Source: Verrucomicrobiales bacterium (GTDB lineage Bacteria > Verrucomicrobiota > Verrucomicrobiia > Limisphaerales > CANJXF01). From it: 64,000 bases of DNA. Position 1 is the stretch's first letter. Every line of letters begins with the position of its first letter. A model generated the notes under the pieces. It worked only from the letters and a program-made list of their open reading frames with translations, did not search any database and had not been told where the DNA came from. Positions 11,314 through 21,211 of this stretch are shown here, piece by piece. The position numbers and the translations under genes were made by a program. The DNA lies in contig CANJXF010000010.1 of NCBI GenBank assembly GCA_947478865.1, forward strand, positions 1 to 64,000, given 5' to 3'.

Positions 11314-11452
11314 AACTTTTTCGTTTTGTTCGGTTGAATCACGCCCTGCGCCATTGCGGATAAGCAATCGAATTATTGACGCAGCGTTGAAACATTCAAG
11401 CGGTTAATTCCGCATGCCCGTAAGGAATCTACCACCAACTTTGTAAAAAGAA

Positions 11453-11480
11453 AAACGGCGTGAATTGCTTCACGCCGTTT
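11453..11480 (-). terminator. Intrinsic terminator downstream of the type II glutamine synthetase
   Basis: 12-bp perfect stem AAACGGCGTGAA-gcaa-TTCACGCCGTTT followed by T-rich tract (minus strand). Confidence 0.85.
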
Positions 11481-11502
11481 GTCGAATTGGTAATTGCGCC
11501 CG

Positions 11503-12543
11503 TTATTTCAATTTCGCCGTTTTCTTCGTCGGCACCGTGGCGATGGTTTGCAAGATGCGACTGGCGATTTTGTACGGATCGCCCTGGGAATTCGGACGGC
11601 GATCTTCGAGATAACCTTTGTAGCCGCTGTTCACGAAACTGTGCGGAACGCGGATCGACGCACCACGATTCGCGATGCCGTAGTTAAATTTATCGATCGA
11701 TTGTGTTTCGTGCAGGCCGGTCAAACGAAGGTGATTATCCGGGCCGTAAACCGCGATGTGCTCGTTCTTGTATTTGTCGAAAGCGCACATGAGCGCTTCG
11801 AAATATTCCTTGCCGCCCACTTCGCGCATGTGCGTGGTCGAAAAGTTCGAGTGCATTCCGGAACCGTTCCAATCGACGTCTTTGCCGAGCGGTTTGCAGT
11901 GGAAATTGACGTCCACGCCATATTGTTCGCAAAGACGGACGAGAAGATAGCGAGCCATCCAGACCTGATCGGCGGCGCTCTTGGAGCCTTTGCCGAATAC
12001 CTGGAATTCCCACTGGCCCTTCGCCACTTCAGCGTTGATGCCTTCGTGGTTAATGCCCGCTTCAAGACAGAGATCGAGGTGCGCATCGACAATTTCGCGC
12101 GCGATCGATCCCACGTTCTTGTAGCCAACGCCGGTATAATATTCGCCCTGTGGCGGAGGGAAACCGCCGCCGGTTGGAAAACCGAGCGGAACCCCGTCTT
12201 GATAAAGGAAATATTCCTGCTCGAAACCGAACCAGGCACCGGGATCGTCCAGAATGGTTGCGCGGGAATTGCTCGGATGCGGGGTTTTCCCATCCGGCAT
12301 CATGACTTCGCACATGACGAGTGCGGCATTTTTCTTGGAGGGATCGGGGAACACAGCCACCGGCTTGAGCATGCAATCGGAGCTTTTGCCTTCGGCCTGC
12401 CGCGTCGAACTGCCGTCGAAACCCCACATCGGAAGTTCCTGGAGTTTGGGGAAGGTTTTAAATTCTTTGACTTGGGTCTTGCCGCGCAGGTTGGGGACGG
12501 GTTCATAGCCGTCCAGCCAGATGTATTCGAGTTTGTATTTCAT
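11503..12543 (-). CDS. glnII: Glutamine synthetase type II (eukaryotic-type, GlnII)
   Basis: LPMWGFDGSSTRQAEGKSSDCMLKPVAVFPDP; GPWFGFEQEYFL-type motif; NGSGMHSNFST. Confidence 0.95.
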   Translation of the reverse strand: MKYKLEYIWLDGYEPVPNLRGKTQVKEFKTFPKLQELPMWGFDGSSTRQAEGKSSDCMLKPVAVFPDPSKKNAALVMCEVMMPDGKTPHPSNSRATILDDPGAWFGFEQEYFLYQDGVPLGFPTGGGFPPPQGEYYTGVGYKNVGSIAREIVDAHLDLCLEAGINHEGINAEVAKGQWEFQVFGKGSKSAADQVWMARYLLVRLCEQYGVDVNFHCKPLGKDVDWNGSGMHSNFSTTHMREVGGKEYFEALMCAFDKYKNEHIAVYGPDNHLRLTGLHETQSIDKFNYGIANRGASIRVPHSFVNSGYKGYLEDRRPNSQGDPYKIASRILQTIATVPTKKTAKLK

Positions 12544-12697
12544 GGATATCCGGATTTATTAATTAATTTTTTATAATTCTGCTGAGTTTTCCACTTTGAC
12601 TCATGGTCTATCACCGCTTAGCAAATAGCCTGCCGTATTTGCCATATACTTTCCAAGAAATAAGTTGTGCACTCTCAAAACAGTTTTTTTGTACATC

Positions 12698-12712
12698 GCA
12701 AATTTTTCGCCC
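12698..12712 (-). promoter_or_regulatory. Candidate sigma-54 promoter upstream of glnII (weaker match)
   Basis: Minus strand GGGC-GAAAAAT-TTGC with GG-N10-GC spacing, ~155 nt upstream of the ATG. Confidence 0.35.
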
Positions 12713-12851
12713 TGGCCACTTCCCCTGCCATTTTCTGTCGTTTTTTGACCAGTGTGATTTGATTTATTCACCTCAGCAAAGAGACTTCCCAAGCTGCCAT
12801 CGCTATTTCATATTTGATCTGGGCAAAGGCGGTTTTTGAAAGATTTTTATC

Positions 12852-13238
12852 ATGCTCAAAGTAAAAGATACACTCCGGTCCACCGTGAACCTGACCTTTG
12901 ATGGCCGGGTGATTAAGAATTACCATGGACCTGATGCCCCGACGCGGTTCACCAATGAAGTTCGCATTCTGAAACACCTTGAAAACAGCGGATGCGGGTT
13001 CGTGCCAAAATTGATCGAAGCCGATGAAACCAAGCTCCGCATCATCACCAACAATTGCGGCAGCCGCGTCGAGCATCTCGACGAGAAACGCATTCAGGAA
13101 CTCTTCGCCGAACTGGAGCCGTTTGGCGTGCGGCACGAAGATCCCGACAAACGCAATGTGACTTATCGCCAAAGCGACGGTCGTTTTTGCGTGATTGATT
13201 TTGAATTTGCCACCATTCTTCCCGGCTTCGAGAAATGA
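12852..13238 (+). CDS. 128-aa minimal protein kinase-like protein
   Basis: GRVIKNY (candidate VAIK Lys), FTNEVRIL (candidate alphaC Glu), RHEDPDKRNV (HxDx4N catalytic loop), VIDFEFA (DFG-equivalent); ORF ends directly after. Confidence 0.65.
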   Translation: MLKVKDTLRSTVNLTFDGRVIKNYHGPDAPTRFTNEVRILKHLENSGCGFVPKLIEADETKLRIITNNCGSRVEHLDEKRIQELFAELEPFGVRHEDPDKRNVTYRQSDGRFCVIDFEFATILPGFEK

Positions 13239-13247
13239 TCTTTTTCC

Positions 13248-14090
13248 ATGGATAAATCAAAGAAGCTCACCAGTCCCGGCAAACTGAAATGGTTCGGTTG
13301 GACCGATCGCGGCAAGTATCGGCCCAACAACGAGGATTCCTTTTTGGGCCTCCAGTTCGACGCCAAAGAAATTCATCATTTGGGAAAACTCGGCGAGGCG
13401 ATGATGACAAATACCGATTTCGTCTTTGCCGTGAGCGACGGAATGGGCGGCGCGAAAGCCGGCGAATACGCCAGCCGGATCGCCGTCGAGAAAATCACCA
13501 AACTCCTTCCGCAATCCTTCCAGCAATCCGCTCTCGGCCTGGAAGCCGGATGCGCCGACGTCTTGACCGAACTGTTCAGCCAGATCCATCGCTCGCTCGC
13601 CTATCTTGGCAGCAGCTACGACGAATGCTCCGGGATGGAAGCCACCCTGAGCCTCGCCTGGTTTACGCCGGGCTGGATGTATTTCGCCCACATCGGCGAC
13701 AGCCGGATTTATTATCTGTCGGCTCGCGAAGGCGGCATCAAGCAACTCAGCCACGACGACACCCACGTCGGCTGGCTCTTTCGCAACGGCAAACTCAACG
13801 AACGCGAGGCGCGCGAACATCCCCGGCGCAATGTCCTGCAAAAAGCCCTCGGCGGCAGCAATCAATTCGTGGAGCCGCAAGTCGGCGCGGTCGCTTACGA
13901 ACCGGGCGACATCTTTCTGCTTTGCAGCGATGGCTTGGTGGAAAAAATTTACGACAGCCAACTGCTCGATCTCTTGCACGCGCCAAAACTCGCCCAGAAC
14001 AAGGAGAACCCGGCGCAACGGCTCGTGGCCGAATCATTGGAAAAAAACTCGCGCGATAACGCGACGGCGGTAGTCATTCGCGTGCTGTGA
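13248..14090 (+). CDS. PP2C-family Ser/Thr protein phosphatase
   Basis: RGKYRPNNEDSF, AVSDGMGGAKAGEYAS, YFAHIGDSRIYYL, LLCSDGLVEKI, NSRDNATAVVI. Confidence 0.95.
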   Translation: MDKSKKLTSPGKLKWFGWTDRGKYRPNNEDSFLGLQFDAKEIHHLGKLGEAMMTNTDFVFAVSDGMGGAKAGEYASRIAVEKITKLLPQSFQQSALGLEAGCADVLTELFSQIHRSLAYLGSSYDECSGMEATLSLAWFTPGWMYFAHIGDSRIYYLSAREGGIKQLSHDDTHVGWLFRNGKLNEREAREHPRRNVLQKALGGSNQFVEPQVGAVAYEPGDIFLLCSDGLVEKIYDSQLLDLLHAPKLAQNKENPAQRLVAESLEKNSRDNATAVVIRVL

Positions 14091-14147
14091 TTGCGATCAG
14101 AGACTAATCACCCCTCCATCCGGAAGGTTTGTTCGAGCAATAATATC

Positions 14148-14187
14148 AAAAAAATCGCGCCGCCTCGGGATATCCGGGACGGCGCGA
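14148..14187 (-). terminator. Intrinsic terminator downstream of amtB (possibly bidirectional)
   Basis: Minus strand TCGCGCCG-TCCCGGATATCCCGAGG-CGGCGCGA followed by TTTTTTT. Confidence 0.85.
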
Positions 14188-14219
14188 AGTTTGTTTTCGC
14201 TGGTGCGAAATTTTAGGGC

Positions 14220-15692
14220 TTAACCGTGGTAGCCTTCTTCACCATGTTCAGCGACGTCGAGACCGACGGTTTCAACATCCTCACTGACGCGGAGGCCACA
14301 GACTGCTTTCACGATCAAAGCAATCACAACGGTTCCAACCACCGCCAGGGTGATCGTCAGGCCAATCGCTTTCAACTGCTCGATCCACAAGCCGTGGTTC
14401 GCCACGATTTTGTCGAGGCCGTTCGCTTTGGCGTAGGAGTTCGCATCCGTGAGGTTCGCGTTCACCTTGCCAGTGGCGAGAACACCGGTCAGCAAGGCGC
14501 CGAGCGTTCCACCGACCGCGTGCACGCCGAACGTATCCAACGCATCGTCATAACCAAAGATACCTTTCAGCTTGGTCACCGCGAAGTAAGGAATCACGCC
14601 GGCAAGAAGACCGATGATCACCGCACCTTTGGCATCCACGAATCCGGTTGCCGGGGTAATTACAACCAATCCAGCCACAGCGCCGGAACAGAAACCGAGG
14701 ATACTTGGTTTGCCGCGAGAAATGTATTCCAACATCGGCCAGACAAAAGCAGCCACAGCGGTTGCGAGAGTCGTGGTCATGAACGCGTTGGCGGCGACAC
14801 CGTCAGCAGCCACGGCACTGCCGGCGTTGAACCCGTACCAACCGACCCAGAGCATGCCCGTTCCGATCATACACATCACCATGCTGTGCGGCTGCATCGG
14901 TTCCTTCGGGAACCCGAGGCGTTTACCGAGCATGATGCAGAGGATCAAGGCGGACCAGCCGGAGGACATGTGCACTACCGTTCCACCGGCGAAATCGATC
15001 GCTTTGATCTTCGCATCGCCGTTCCAAACGCCGTTCATCAAACCGTCCACGCCCCAGACCATGTGAGCGAGCGGGAAATAAACAACGAACATCCAAAGGA
15101 CAACGAAGAGCATGATCGCTTTAAACTTCATGCGTTCAGCGATGGCACCGATGATCAACGCAGGCGTGATAATCGCGAACATCATTTGATACATGGAGAA
15201 GACGTTGTGAGAAACCCACGCCGCGTAGTCCGTGTTTGGTGCTGAATCAACCCCGTTCAAGAACGCAAACTTGGTGATGGAGCCCAGCCACGGTTTGCCC
15301 GCTGCAAAGACCATGCTGTAGCCACAGATAAACCAGAGAATGGTTACGATTCCAGCGATACCAAGGCACTGAGCCATGACTGACAGGATGTTTTTGCGGC
15401 GAACAAGACCGCCGTAAAACAAAGCAAGACCGGGCAACGTCATGAACAACACGAGCGCGGCGCTGGTCATCATCCAGGCATTGTGACCAGGGCCAGCCGA
15501 GGTTGCCAAAGCGGTTGGCGCATTGGTTTGGCGCGCACCGTTGTTGATGTAGGCCTCGATGTCCGCGAGCCGATCCTCGGTGGTGGGGGTCTTCGCGACT
15601 GGAGCAGGCGCCGCGGCAGCGGGCGTTTGGGCGTTCAAATTGGATGCAGCCAAAAGCCCCGCGAATCCGACAAGAAGTAGAAGTTTTTTCAT
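14220..15692 (-). CDS. amtB: Ammonium transporter
   Basis: AmtB core: TLPGLALFYGGLVRRKNILSVM, VHMSSGWSALI, WVGWYGFNAGSA, DALDTFGVHAVGGTLGALLTG. Confidence 0.97.
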   Translation of the reverse strand: MKKLLLLVGFAGLLAASNLNAQTPAAAAPAPVAKTPTTEDRLADIEAYINNGARQTNAPTALATSAGPGHNAWMMTSAALVLFMTLPGLALFYGGLVRRKNILSVMAQCLGIAGIVTILWFICGYSMVFAAGKPWLGSITKFAFLNGVDSAPNTDYAAWVSHNVFSMYQMMFAIITPALIIGAIAERMKFKAIMLFVVLWMFVVYFPLAHMVWGVDGLMNGVWNGDAKIKAIDFAGGTVVHMSSGWSALILCIMLGKRLGFPKEPMQPHSMVMCMIGTGMLWVGWYGFNAGSAVAADGVAANAFMTTTLATAVAAFVWPMLEYISRGKPSILGFCSGAVAGLVVITPATGFVDAKGAVIIGLLAGVIPYFAVTKLKGIFGYDDALDTFGVHAVGGTLGALLTGVLATGKVNANLTDANSYAKANGLDKIVANHGLWIEQLKAIGLTITLAVVGTVVIALIVKAVCGLRVSEDVETVGLDVAEHGEEGYHG

Positions 15693-15717
15693 GTTTGGTT
15701 TCTTTTTGGGTTTGGGG

Positions 15718-16062
<345 letters not shown>

Positions 16063-16094
16063 TTAAATAAAGTTCCGCGTTCGAGCACTGACCT

Positions 16095-16111
16095 AGCAAC
16101 GGCAATGCCAA
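16095..16111 (-). promoter_or_regulatory. Sigma-54 (RpoN) promoter for glnK-amtB
   Basis: Minus strand TTGGCATTGCCGTTGCT, consensus TGGC...TTGCT with GG-N10-GC spacing, ~40 nt upstream of glnK ATG. Confidence 0.75.
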
Positions 16112-16261
16112 GGCAGAAAACGCAACTCAGAAAGCGCTTAAAATCATTGATTTCATTGGGTAAAATCGTTAGACAAGATTTTTTGAAGATGCCAACGGGT
16201 TGTTGGAATTTCGGCAGATTGGTTCTTTTTGCGCAGCAATCGCCGAACGAGGTTCGATAAA

Positions 16262-18088
16262 TTATCCGTAGATAATGAGATCGATATTTTCGGGCAAATG
16301 CTTGGCCACTTCGGTAACGACGTTGCCCTTCAAAAGCGAAACGAGGCGGGTGCGATGAGTGGAACCCAGCACCAGCATGTCGATGCCAATCGTTGCGGCC
16401 AGATCCAGAATCGTCGTGGCGGGATTTTCGCTGACGACGTAAATAGGAACGATCGGGACGTTATGTTGGCGACCGAGTTCCAGCATGGCATCCATTATTT
16501 CTGCAGCTTGCGGATCATCCTGCCAACGGGGTCGATCGGTGCTTTGAATCGGCCCTTGCAAGGTTACGGCGAGTTCCTTGACGTAAAGCACATACAGTGT
16601 CCCCTGACGCAACCGCGCCTCTTCCAAGGCAAATTTGAGGACGGGAGTAATCCCCCGCGCCGCAACCATGATCGATTGGCCAGGGCTTAAATTAAGTTTA
16701 ATTCTGGAAAGCGCTTGCGGCGAAACCCGCGCGGCCACTTCTTCGGTGAGGGTTACGGTGCGCAGCCCGGCGCGACGTTGCGCGTAGCCGCGCAGACCAA
16801 ATCCAACGATCAGAACGCAACAGGCGAAAAAGAGCGCGTCCTGCTTGGTCTTCGCAACCGTTAGCTCGACGGCGAACAAAATCAGGAACGTCACGGTCAT
16901 GATCGCGCGTTCGTACCAAACCAGTTTCAGGCTTTTATTGAACGAACAGGAGCCGAGGTTGACCGTGATCGCGCCGACCACACCGATGGCGTAGAGACCC
17001 ATAAGCGTTTCCAAACCGCTGGAGAACGCCACGACCAAAACCGGCAGCAATGCCGCGCTGACCAAGGGAAGCCAGGGAACGCCATGCTTGTTCAGGCGCG
17101 TGAAATTTTTCGGCATTTCTCCATCGCGCGCCAGCATGTAAATCAAGCCGATCAGAGCGCCGATGGCGGTGTTCACCGCGCTTAAAAGGAGAAGACCCAC
17201 CACAATCCCGACGATGATTCCGAAAATCTTTCCAATGGCCGGACCGACCGCTGCGCTGGCGTAAAATTCACCGAGCACGCTCAGCATGTCTTCCCATCGC
17301 TCTTCCAGGATTGGCACCATTTTTTTCGGGAGCGAAAGCATCGCCCATCCGAGTATTGAAGTGCCGATCACGACTTCCACCGCGACCGGCCAAATGGAGC
17401 GGCGCGCGGTTTTGGCGACGTTCGGCTCTTCCATCGTCGAGTCGGGGTCGAGCTTCATGACCCCAGTCAGATTCGCAATGGCCTCCACACCGCTCAGCGC
17501 AAGAATCATTCCGGTCAGAGCGAGCCAGCTTTTCCCGAAGCCCGAGTGAGGCATTTCGAGATTTTCAACCGAGAGATGCGGAAAACTCCACCAGATGATC
17601 AGCACGACCACGATGAACATTGGAAGCGCCAGCGACAATGCCATGCTTCCACTGTGTTTCGGTCCAAAATAATTGATGACCACCACAAAAAGCAGCAATC
17701 CAATCGTCGCCCACGGCACCCACGGTTCCGGCACGCGAAAATATTTCATTGCCGCCCAGCCGCTCATTGCCGCGGTGACGGTGAAATTCGCGACCAGCAG
17801 CAAAGCTCCCATCACCGCGAGAATACGGCTCTGTTCTCGCGCTGCGGAATAGACCCCGCCGCCATCGGGAAAATGCTTGCAGACGATGACGTAGTTGTAG
17901 GCGACCAGCGCGGTTATAGCGCAGACCGCCAGGATGATTGGCAAAGCTGCATAATGCGAAATCGCGAAAGCGCCGCTGAACGCAAAGCCGATGACGTAAG
18001 CTTTGCTCGTTCCCCAATCTCCGTAGAGCAAGGCGGCAGCGCGTTTCCAATCGAGATTGCGGGGGCGATGGACTCCAGCGCTATCCAT
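16262..18088 (-). CDS. APC-superfamily amino acid permease with C-terminal universal-stress-protein domain
   Basis: 12-TM-like N-terminal part; C-terminal GIDMLVLGSTHRTRLVSLLKGNVVTEVAKHLPENIDLIIYG USP motif. Confidence 0.9.
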   Translation of the reverse strand: MDSAGVHRPRNLDWKRAAALLYGDWGTSKAYVIGFAFSGAFAISHYAALPIILAVCAITALVAYNYVIVCKHFPDGGGVYSAAREQSRILAVMGALLLVANFTVTAAMSGWAAMKYFRVPEPWVPWATIGLLLFVVVINYFGPKHSGSMALSLALPMFIVVVLIIWWSFPHLSVENLEMPHSGFGKSWLALTGMILALSGVEAIANLTGVMKLDPDSTMEEPNVAKTARRSIWPVAVEVVIGTSILGWAMLSLPKKMVPILEERWEDMLSVLGEFYASAAVGPAIGKIFGIIVGIVVGLLLLSAVNTAIGALIGLIYMLARDGEMPKNFTRLNKHGVPWLPLVSAALLPVLVVAFSSGLETLMGLYAIGVVGAITVNLGSCSFNKSLKLVWYERAIMTVTFLILFAVELTVAKTKQDALFFACCVLIVGFGLRGYAQRRAGLRTVTLTEEVAARVSPQALSRIKLNLSPGQSIMVAARGITPVLKFALEEARLRQGTLYVLYVKELAVTLQGPIQSTDRPRWQDDPQAAEIMDAMLELGRQHNVPIVPIYVVSENPATTILDLAATIGIDMLVLGSTHRTRLVSLLKGNVVTEVAKHLPENIDLIIYG

Positions 18089-18338
18089 GGAAAAGATTGC
18101 AGATGGGCCGACGCGTGAAGTTTTGAAACGGAAATATCATTTCGCAGGATGATACTGAATTGAGATGGAGACATTCGTCAAACCAAGAGTGATTTGGCTC
18201 CGCGCCTTTATCGCCATACCCAGAGGTCGCCATGGTTTGTTTCAAAGACCAATCGGCTCTCGCCTGAGTTGCCGTTGCTGGCCACTGCGATTGAGAAGCC
18301 TCTTGCAACCGAGTCTCAATTGACCTAATTTCGTCGAA

Positions 18339-18629
18339 GTGAACGAACCGATTTCAGAACCTCGCGCGATTCCGGCAGGCGACTCGACTGGTCTTTATCC
18401 GTTGAGTCAGGTTCGCGCTGGCACTTCGGTTCGCATCAAGCACGTTTCTGGTTCGCCTGAGTTCACCAGCCGCCTTCGCGAACTTGGGTTTTGCGAAGAT
18501 CAAAAAGTCCGGTTAATCAGCCGACACACCAACATCATTTGCCAGGTTTGCCACGCCCGCTTGGGCATCAGCACGCAACTTGCCGATAAGATCATGGTCG
18601 AAACCATTCCCGGACAGAAAGCCGCCTGA
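18339..18629 (+). CDS. feoA: FeoA-family protein 1 (GTG start)
   Basis: PLSQVRAGTSVRIKHVSGSPEFTSRLRELGFCEDQKVRLI. Confidence 0.85.
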   Translation: MNEPISEPRAIPAGDSTGLYPLSQVRAGTSVRIKHVSGSPEFTSRLRELGFCEDQKVRLISRHTNIICQVCHARLGISTQLADKIMVETIPGQKAA

Positions 18630-18630
18630 T

Positions 18631-18873
18631 ATGTCCGAGTCAAGCCAACCACTGACTTCATTGCAGGTCGGCAGCGCCGCGACGGTAACTGAAATCAAGA
18701 TTCCTCCGGCCAATCGCGCGCGCCTTCTGGAAATGGGCTTGCTCGTCGGCACCCCGATTCAACTCATCCGCTACGCGCCGATGGGTGACCCGGTCGAAAT
18801 CAAAGTGCGCGGCTATAATCTCACCATCCGCAAACACGAGGCGGAGCAAATTTTCGTGCGAACGAATCCATAG
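18631..18873 (+). CDS. feoA: FeoA-family protein 2
   Basis: LTSLQVGSAATVTEIKIPPANRARLLEMGLLVGTPIQLIRYAPMGDPVEIKVRGYNLTIRKHEAEQI. Confidence 0.93.
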   Translation: MSESSQPLTSLQVGSAATVTEIKIPPANRARLLEMGLLVGTPIQLIRYAPMGDPVEIKVRGYNLTIRKHEAEQIFVRTNP

Positions 18874-18891
18874 CGCGATCCAATACGCTTC

Positions 18892-21180
18892 ATGCCCGTC
18901 ACTGACAGCACACCAGTTCAAGGAGACGATCTTCCTGCCTCCGGAAAAGCCAAAGCCACAGCCACATTCCCTGCCCGTCCCACATCGGCTTACGTCGCGC
19001 TGACCGGAAATCCGAATTGCGGCAAAACCACTTTATTCAACGCCCTCACCGGTTTGCGCGCGAAAGTGGGCAATTACGCGGGAGTCACCGTCGAACGCAA
19101 AGAAGGCAAACTTCTCGGAGCCGTTCCGGATTCCGGAATAAAAATCCTCGATTTGCCGGGAACCTACAGCCTCTCGCCAAACTCGTTGGACGAACAAATT
19201 TCGCGCGACATCTTGTTCCACCGCCTCGCTGATGTTCCCGCTCCGTCGGTCGTCGTGGTGGTCGTCGACGCCTCGAATTTACAGCGCAATCTTTACTACG
19301 CGACGCAGATCATTGAACTCGGTTATCCCACAATCATTGCGTTGAACATGGTTGATGTCGCCGAGAACAACGGGTTCTTTGTTGACGCCGAACAACTTAC
19401 CGCCGCACTGGGCGTGACCGTCCTGCCGATCGTGGCCAGCACAGGTCAGGGCGTTCCGGAATTGCGCAAGAAGATCATTTCCCTGGTCGCTGAGAATCGC
19501 CGCACGATCCCGCGCCAGTTCTGCGAATTGCCGGTTGCTTTCGGAACCGAGGCCACGGCAATCGCGGAAATTCTTTCCCAAACGTTTCACGAGCGAAAAA
19601 TCCAGGCCTCGGCCGAGGCTTTGCTGATTTTGAGCGATGAAAAAGTTCTGACCTCAAACGCGGAACATTATCCCGCGCACATCCAGGAAAAAGTCGGCGC
19701 AGCCAGAGCGCGACTCGAGACCGCCGGCCTGGATTGGCGCTCCGTCGCAATCGAGGCCCGCTACGCCCGCGCCTCGGCGATCCAAATGGCGGTCACGACC
19801 GAGCGCGACGTGGTTACCGAAACTTTTTCCGATAAACTCGATCGCATCCTCACGCACAAGATTTTTGGGTTCGTTATCTTTATCGGCCTGATGGCGGTGA
19901 TGTTTCAAAGCATCTTCACCTTCGCGCAAATTCCGATGGACGGGATTTCCAAAGGCGTGGATTTTCTAGGCGGAAAAGTTGGCGCGCTGATTCCCGAGGG
20001 CGCGTTGCACAGTTTGATCGTCGATGGCGCGATTGTCGGCGTTGGCGCGGTCGTGGTTTTTCTCCCGCAGATTTGCCTGCTGTTTTTGTTTATCAGCATT
20101 CTCGAAGACACCGGCTACATGGCGCGCGCTGCGTTTCTCATGGACCGGTTGATGAGCCGCGTTGGTCTGCATGGAAAAAGCTTTATTCCGATGCTCAGTT
20201 CATTTGCCTGCGCCATTCCCGGAATCATGGCGACGCGCACCATCGAATCCCGCAAAGATCGTCTGGTCACCATTCTCGTTGCGCCGCTGATGAGTTGCTC
20301 GGCGCGATTGCCGGTTTACGCGCTGTTAATCGCCGCATGCATTCCCAACAAAAAGATTTTCGGCATCTTCAAATTGTCCGGCCTAACGATGCTCGCGATG
20401 TATTTGCTGGGGATCATCGTCGCGCTGCTCATGGCGTGGCTTTTCAAAAAGACACTGCTCAAGGGTGAGACGCCGATGCTGATCATGGAATTGCCGCCCT
20501 ACAAGCGGCCGGTGCTAAAAGTCGTTTTGCGCCACATGTGGGATCGCAGCCGGCTGTTCTTGCGCCGGGCTGGCACCGTGATTTTGGGCATCAATATTTT
20601 ACTCTGGTTTCTGGCGAGCTATCCGAAAAACTTTAAAATGGAGGGGGAATTTGAAACCAAACGGCAAGCGATTCAGGCCGCCGCAAATCCAAACGCTCCC
20701 GAATTGCAAGCGGCCGCGCTTTCCGAATTGGACAACCAAGCCGCCGGCGAAAAGCTTCGTTACAGTTTCGCCGGAAGAATGGGGCGCGCCATCGAACCGG
20801 TGATCGCCCCGCTTGGCTTCGATTGGAAAATGGGCATCGGCATCGTCGCCTCGTTTGCGGCGCGTGAAGTTTTCGTCAGCACGATGTCCACGGTTTATAA
20901 CGTCGGCAAAGATGCAGATGAAGAAAAAGGAATCGCCGATCTGGCGCAAAATTTACGCGAGCAAAAAACGGAAACCGGCGCTCCTGCCTACACTCCGCTC
21001 GTCGCTGTTTCGCTGATGGTTTTCTATGTCTTCGCCCTGCAATGCGTGAGCACGATTGCGATTGTCCGACGCGAGACCAATTCCTGGAAATGGCCCGCCT
21101 TCCAATGGCTTTACATGGGCACCCTGGCCTGGACATTGGCCTTTATTACTTATCAGGGTGGCAAGCTGCTTGGATTTTGA
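18892..21180 (+). CDS. feoB: Ferrous iron transporter FeoB
   Basis: GNPNCGKTTLFNALTG, DLPGTYSL, GYMARAAFLMDRLMSRVGLHGKSFIPMLSSFACAIPGIMATRTIESRKDRL. Confidence 0.98.
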   Translation: MPVTDSTPVQGDDLPASGKAKATATFPARPTSAYVALTGNPNCGKTTLFNALTGLRAKVGNYAGVTVERKEGKLLGAVPDSGIKILDLPGTYSLSPNSLDEQISRDILFHRLADVPAPSVVVVVVDASNLQRNLYYATQIIELGYPTIIALNMVDVAENNGFFVDAEQLTAALGVTVLPIVASTGQGVPELRKKIISLVAENRRTIPRQFCELPVAFGTEATAIAEILSQTFHERKIQASAEALLILSDEKVLTSNAEHYPAHIQEKVGAARARLETAGLDWRSVAIEARYARASAIQMAVTTERDVVTETFSDKLDRILTHKIFGFVIFIGLMAVMFQSIFTFAQIPMDGISKGVDFLGGKVGALIPEGALHSLIVDGAIVGVGAVVVFLPQICLLFLFISILEDTGYMARAAFLMDRLMSRVGLHGKSFIPMLSSFACAIPGIMATRTIESRKDRLVTILVAPLMSCSARLPVYALLIAACIPNKKIFGIFKLSGLTMLAMYLLGIIVALLMAWLFKKTLLKGETPMLIMELPPYKRPVLKVVLRHMWDRSRLFLRRAGTVILGINILLWFLASYPKNFKMEGEFETKRQAIQAAANPNAPELQAAALSELDNQAAGEKLRYSFAGRMGRAIEPVIAPLGFDWKMGIGIVASFAAREVFVSTMSTVYNVGKDADEEKGIADLAQNLREQKTETGAPAYTPLVAVSLMVFYVFALQCVSTIAIVRRETNSWKWPAFQWLYMGTLAWTLAFITYQGGKLLGF

Positions 21181-21211
21181 CTGAGGGGGTTTTCTGAATT
21201 GTTTTTTGCCC

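Noticed and set aside
11494-12576. 360-aa + strand ORF antisense to glnII
   Set aside because: Fully overlaps a clear GSII gene; composition typical of antisense shadow ORFs in a GC-biased genome.
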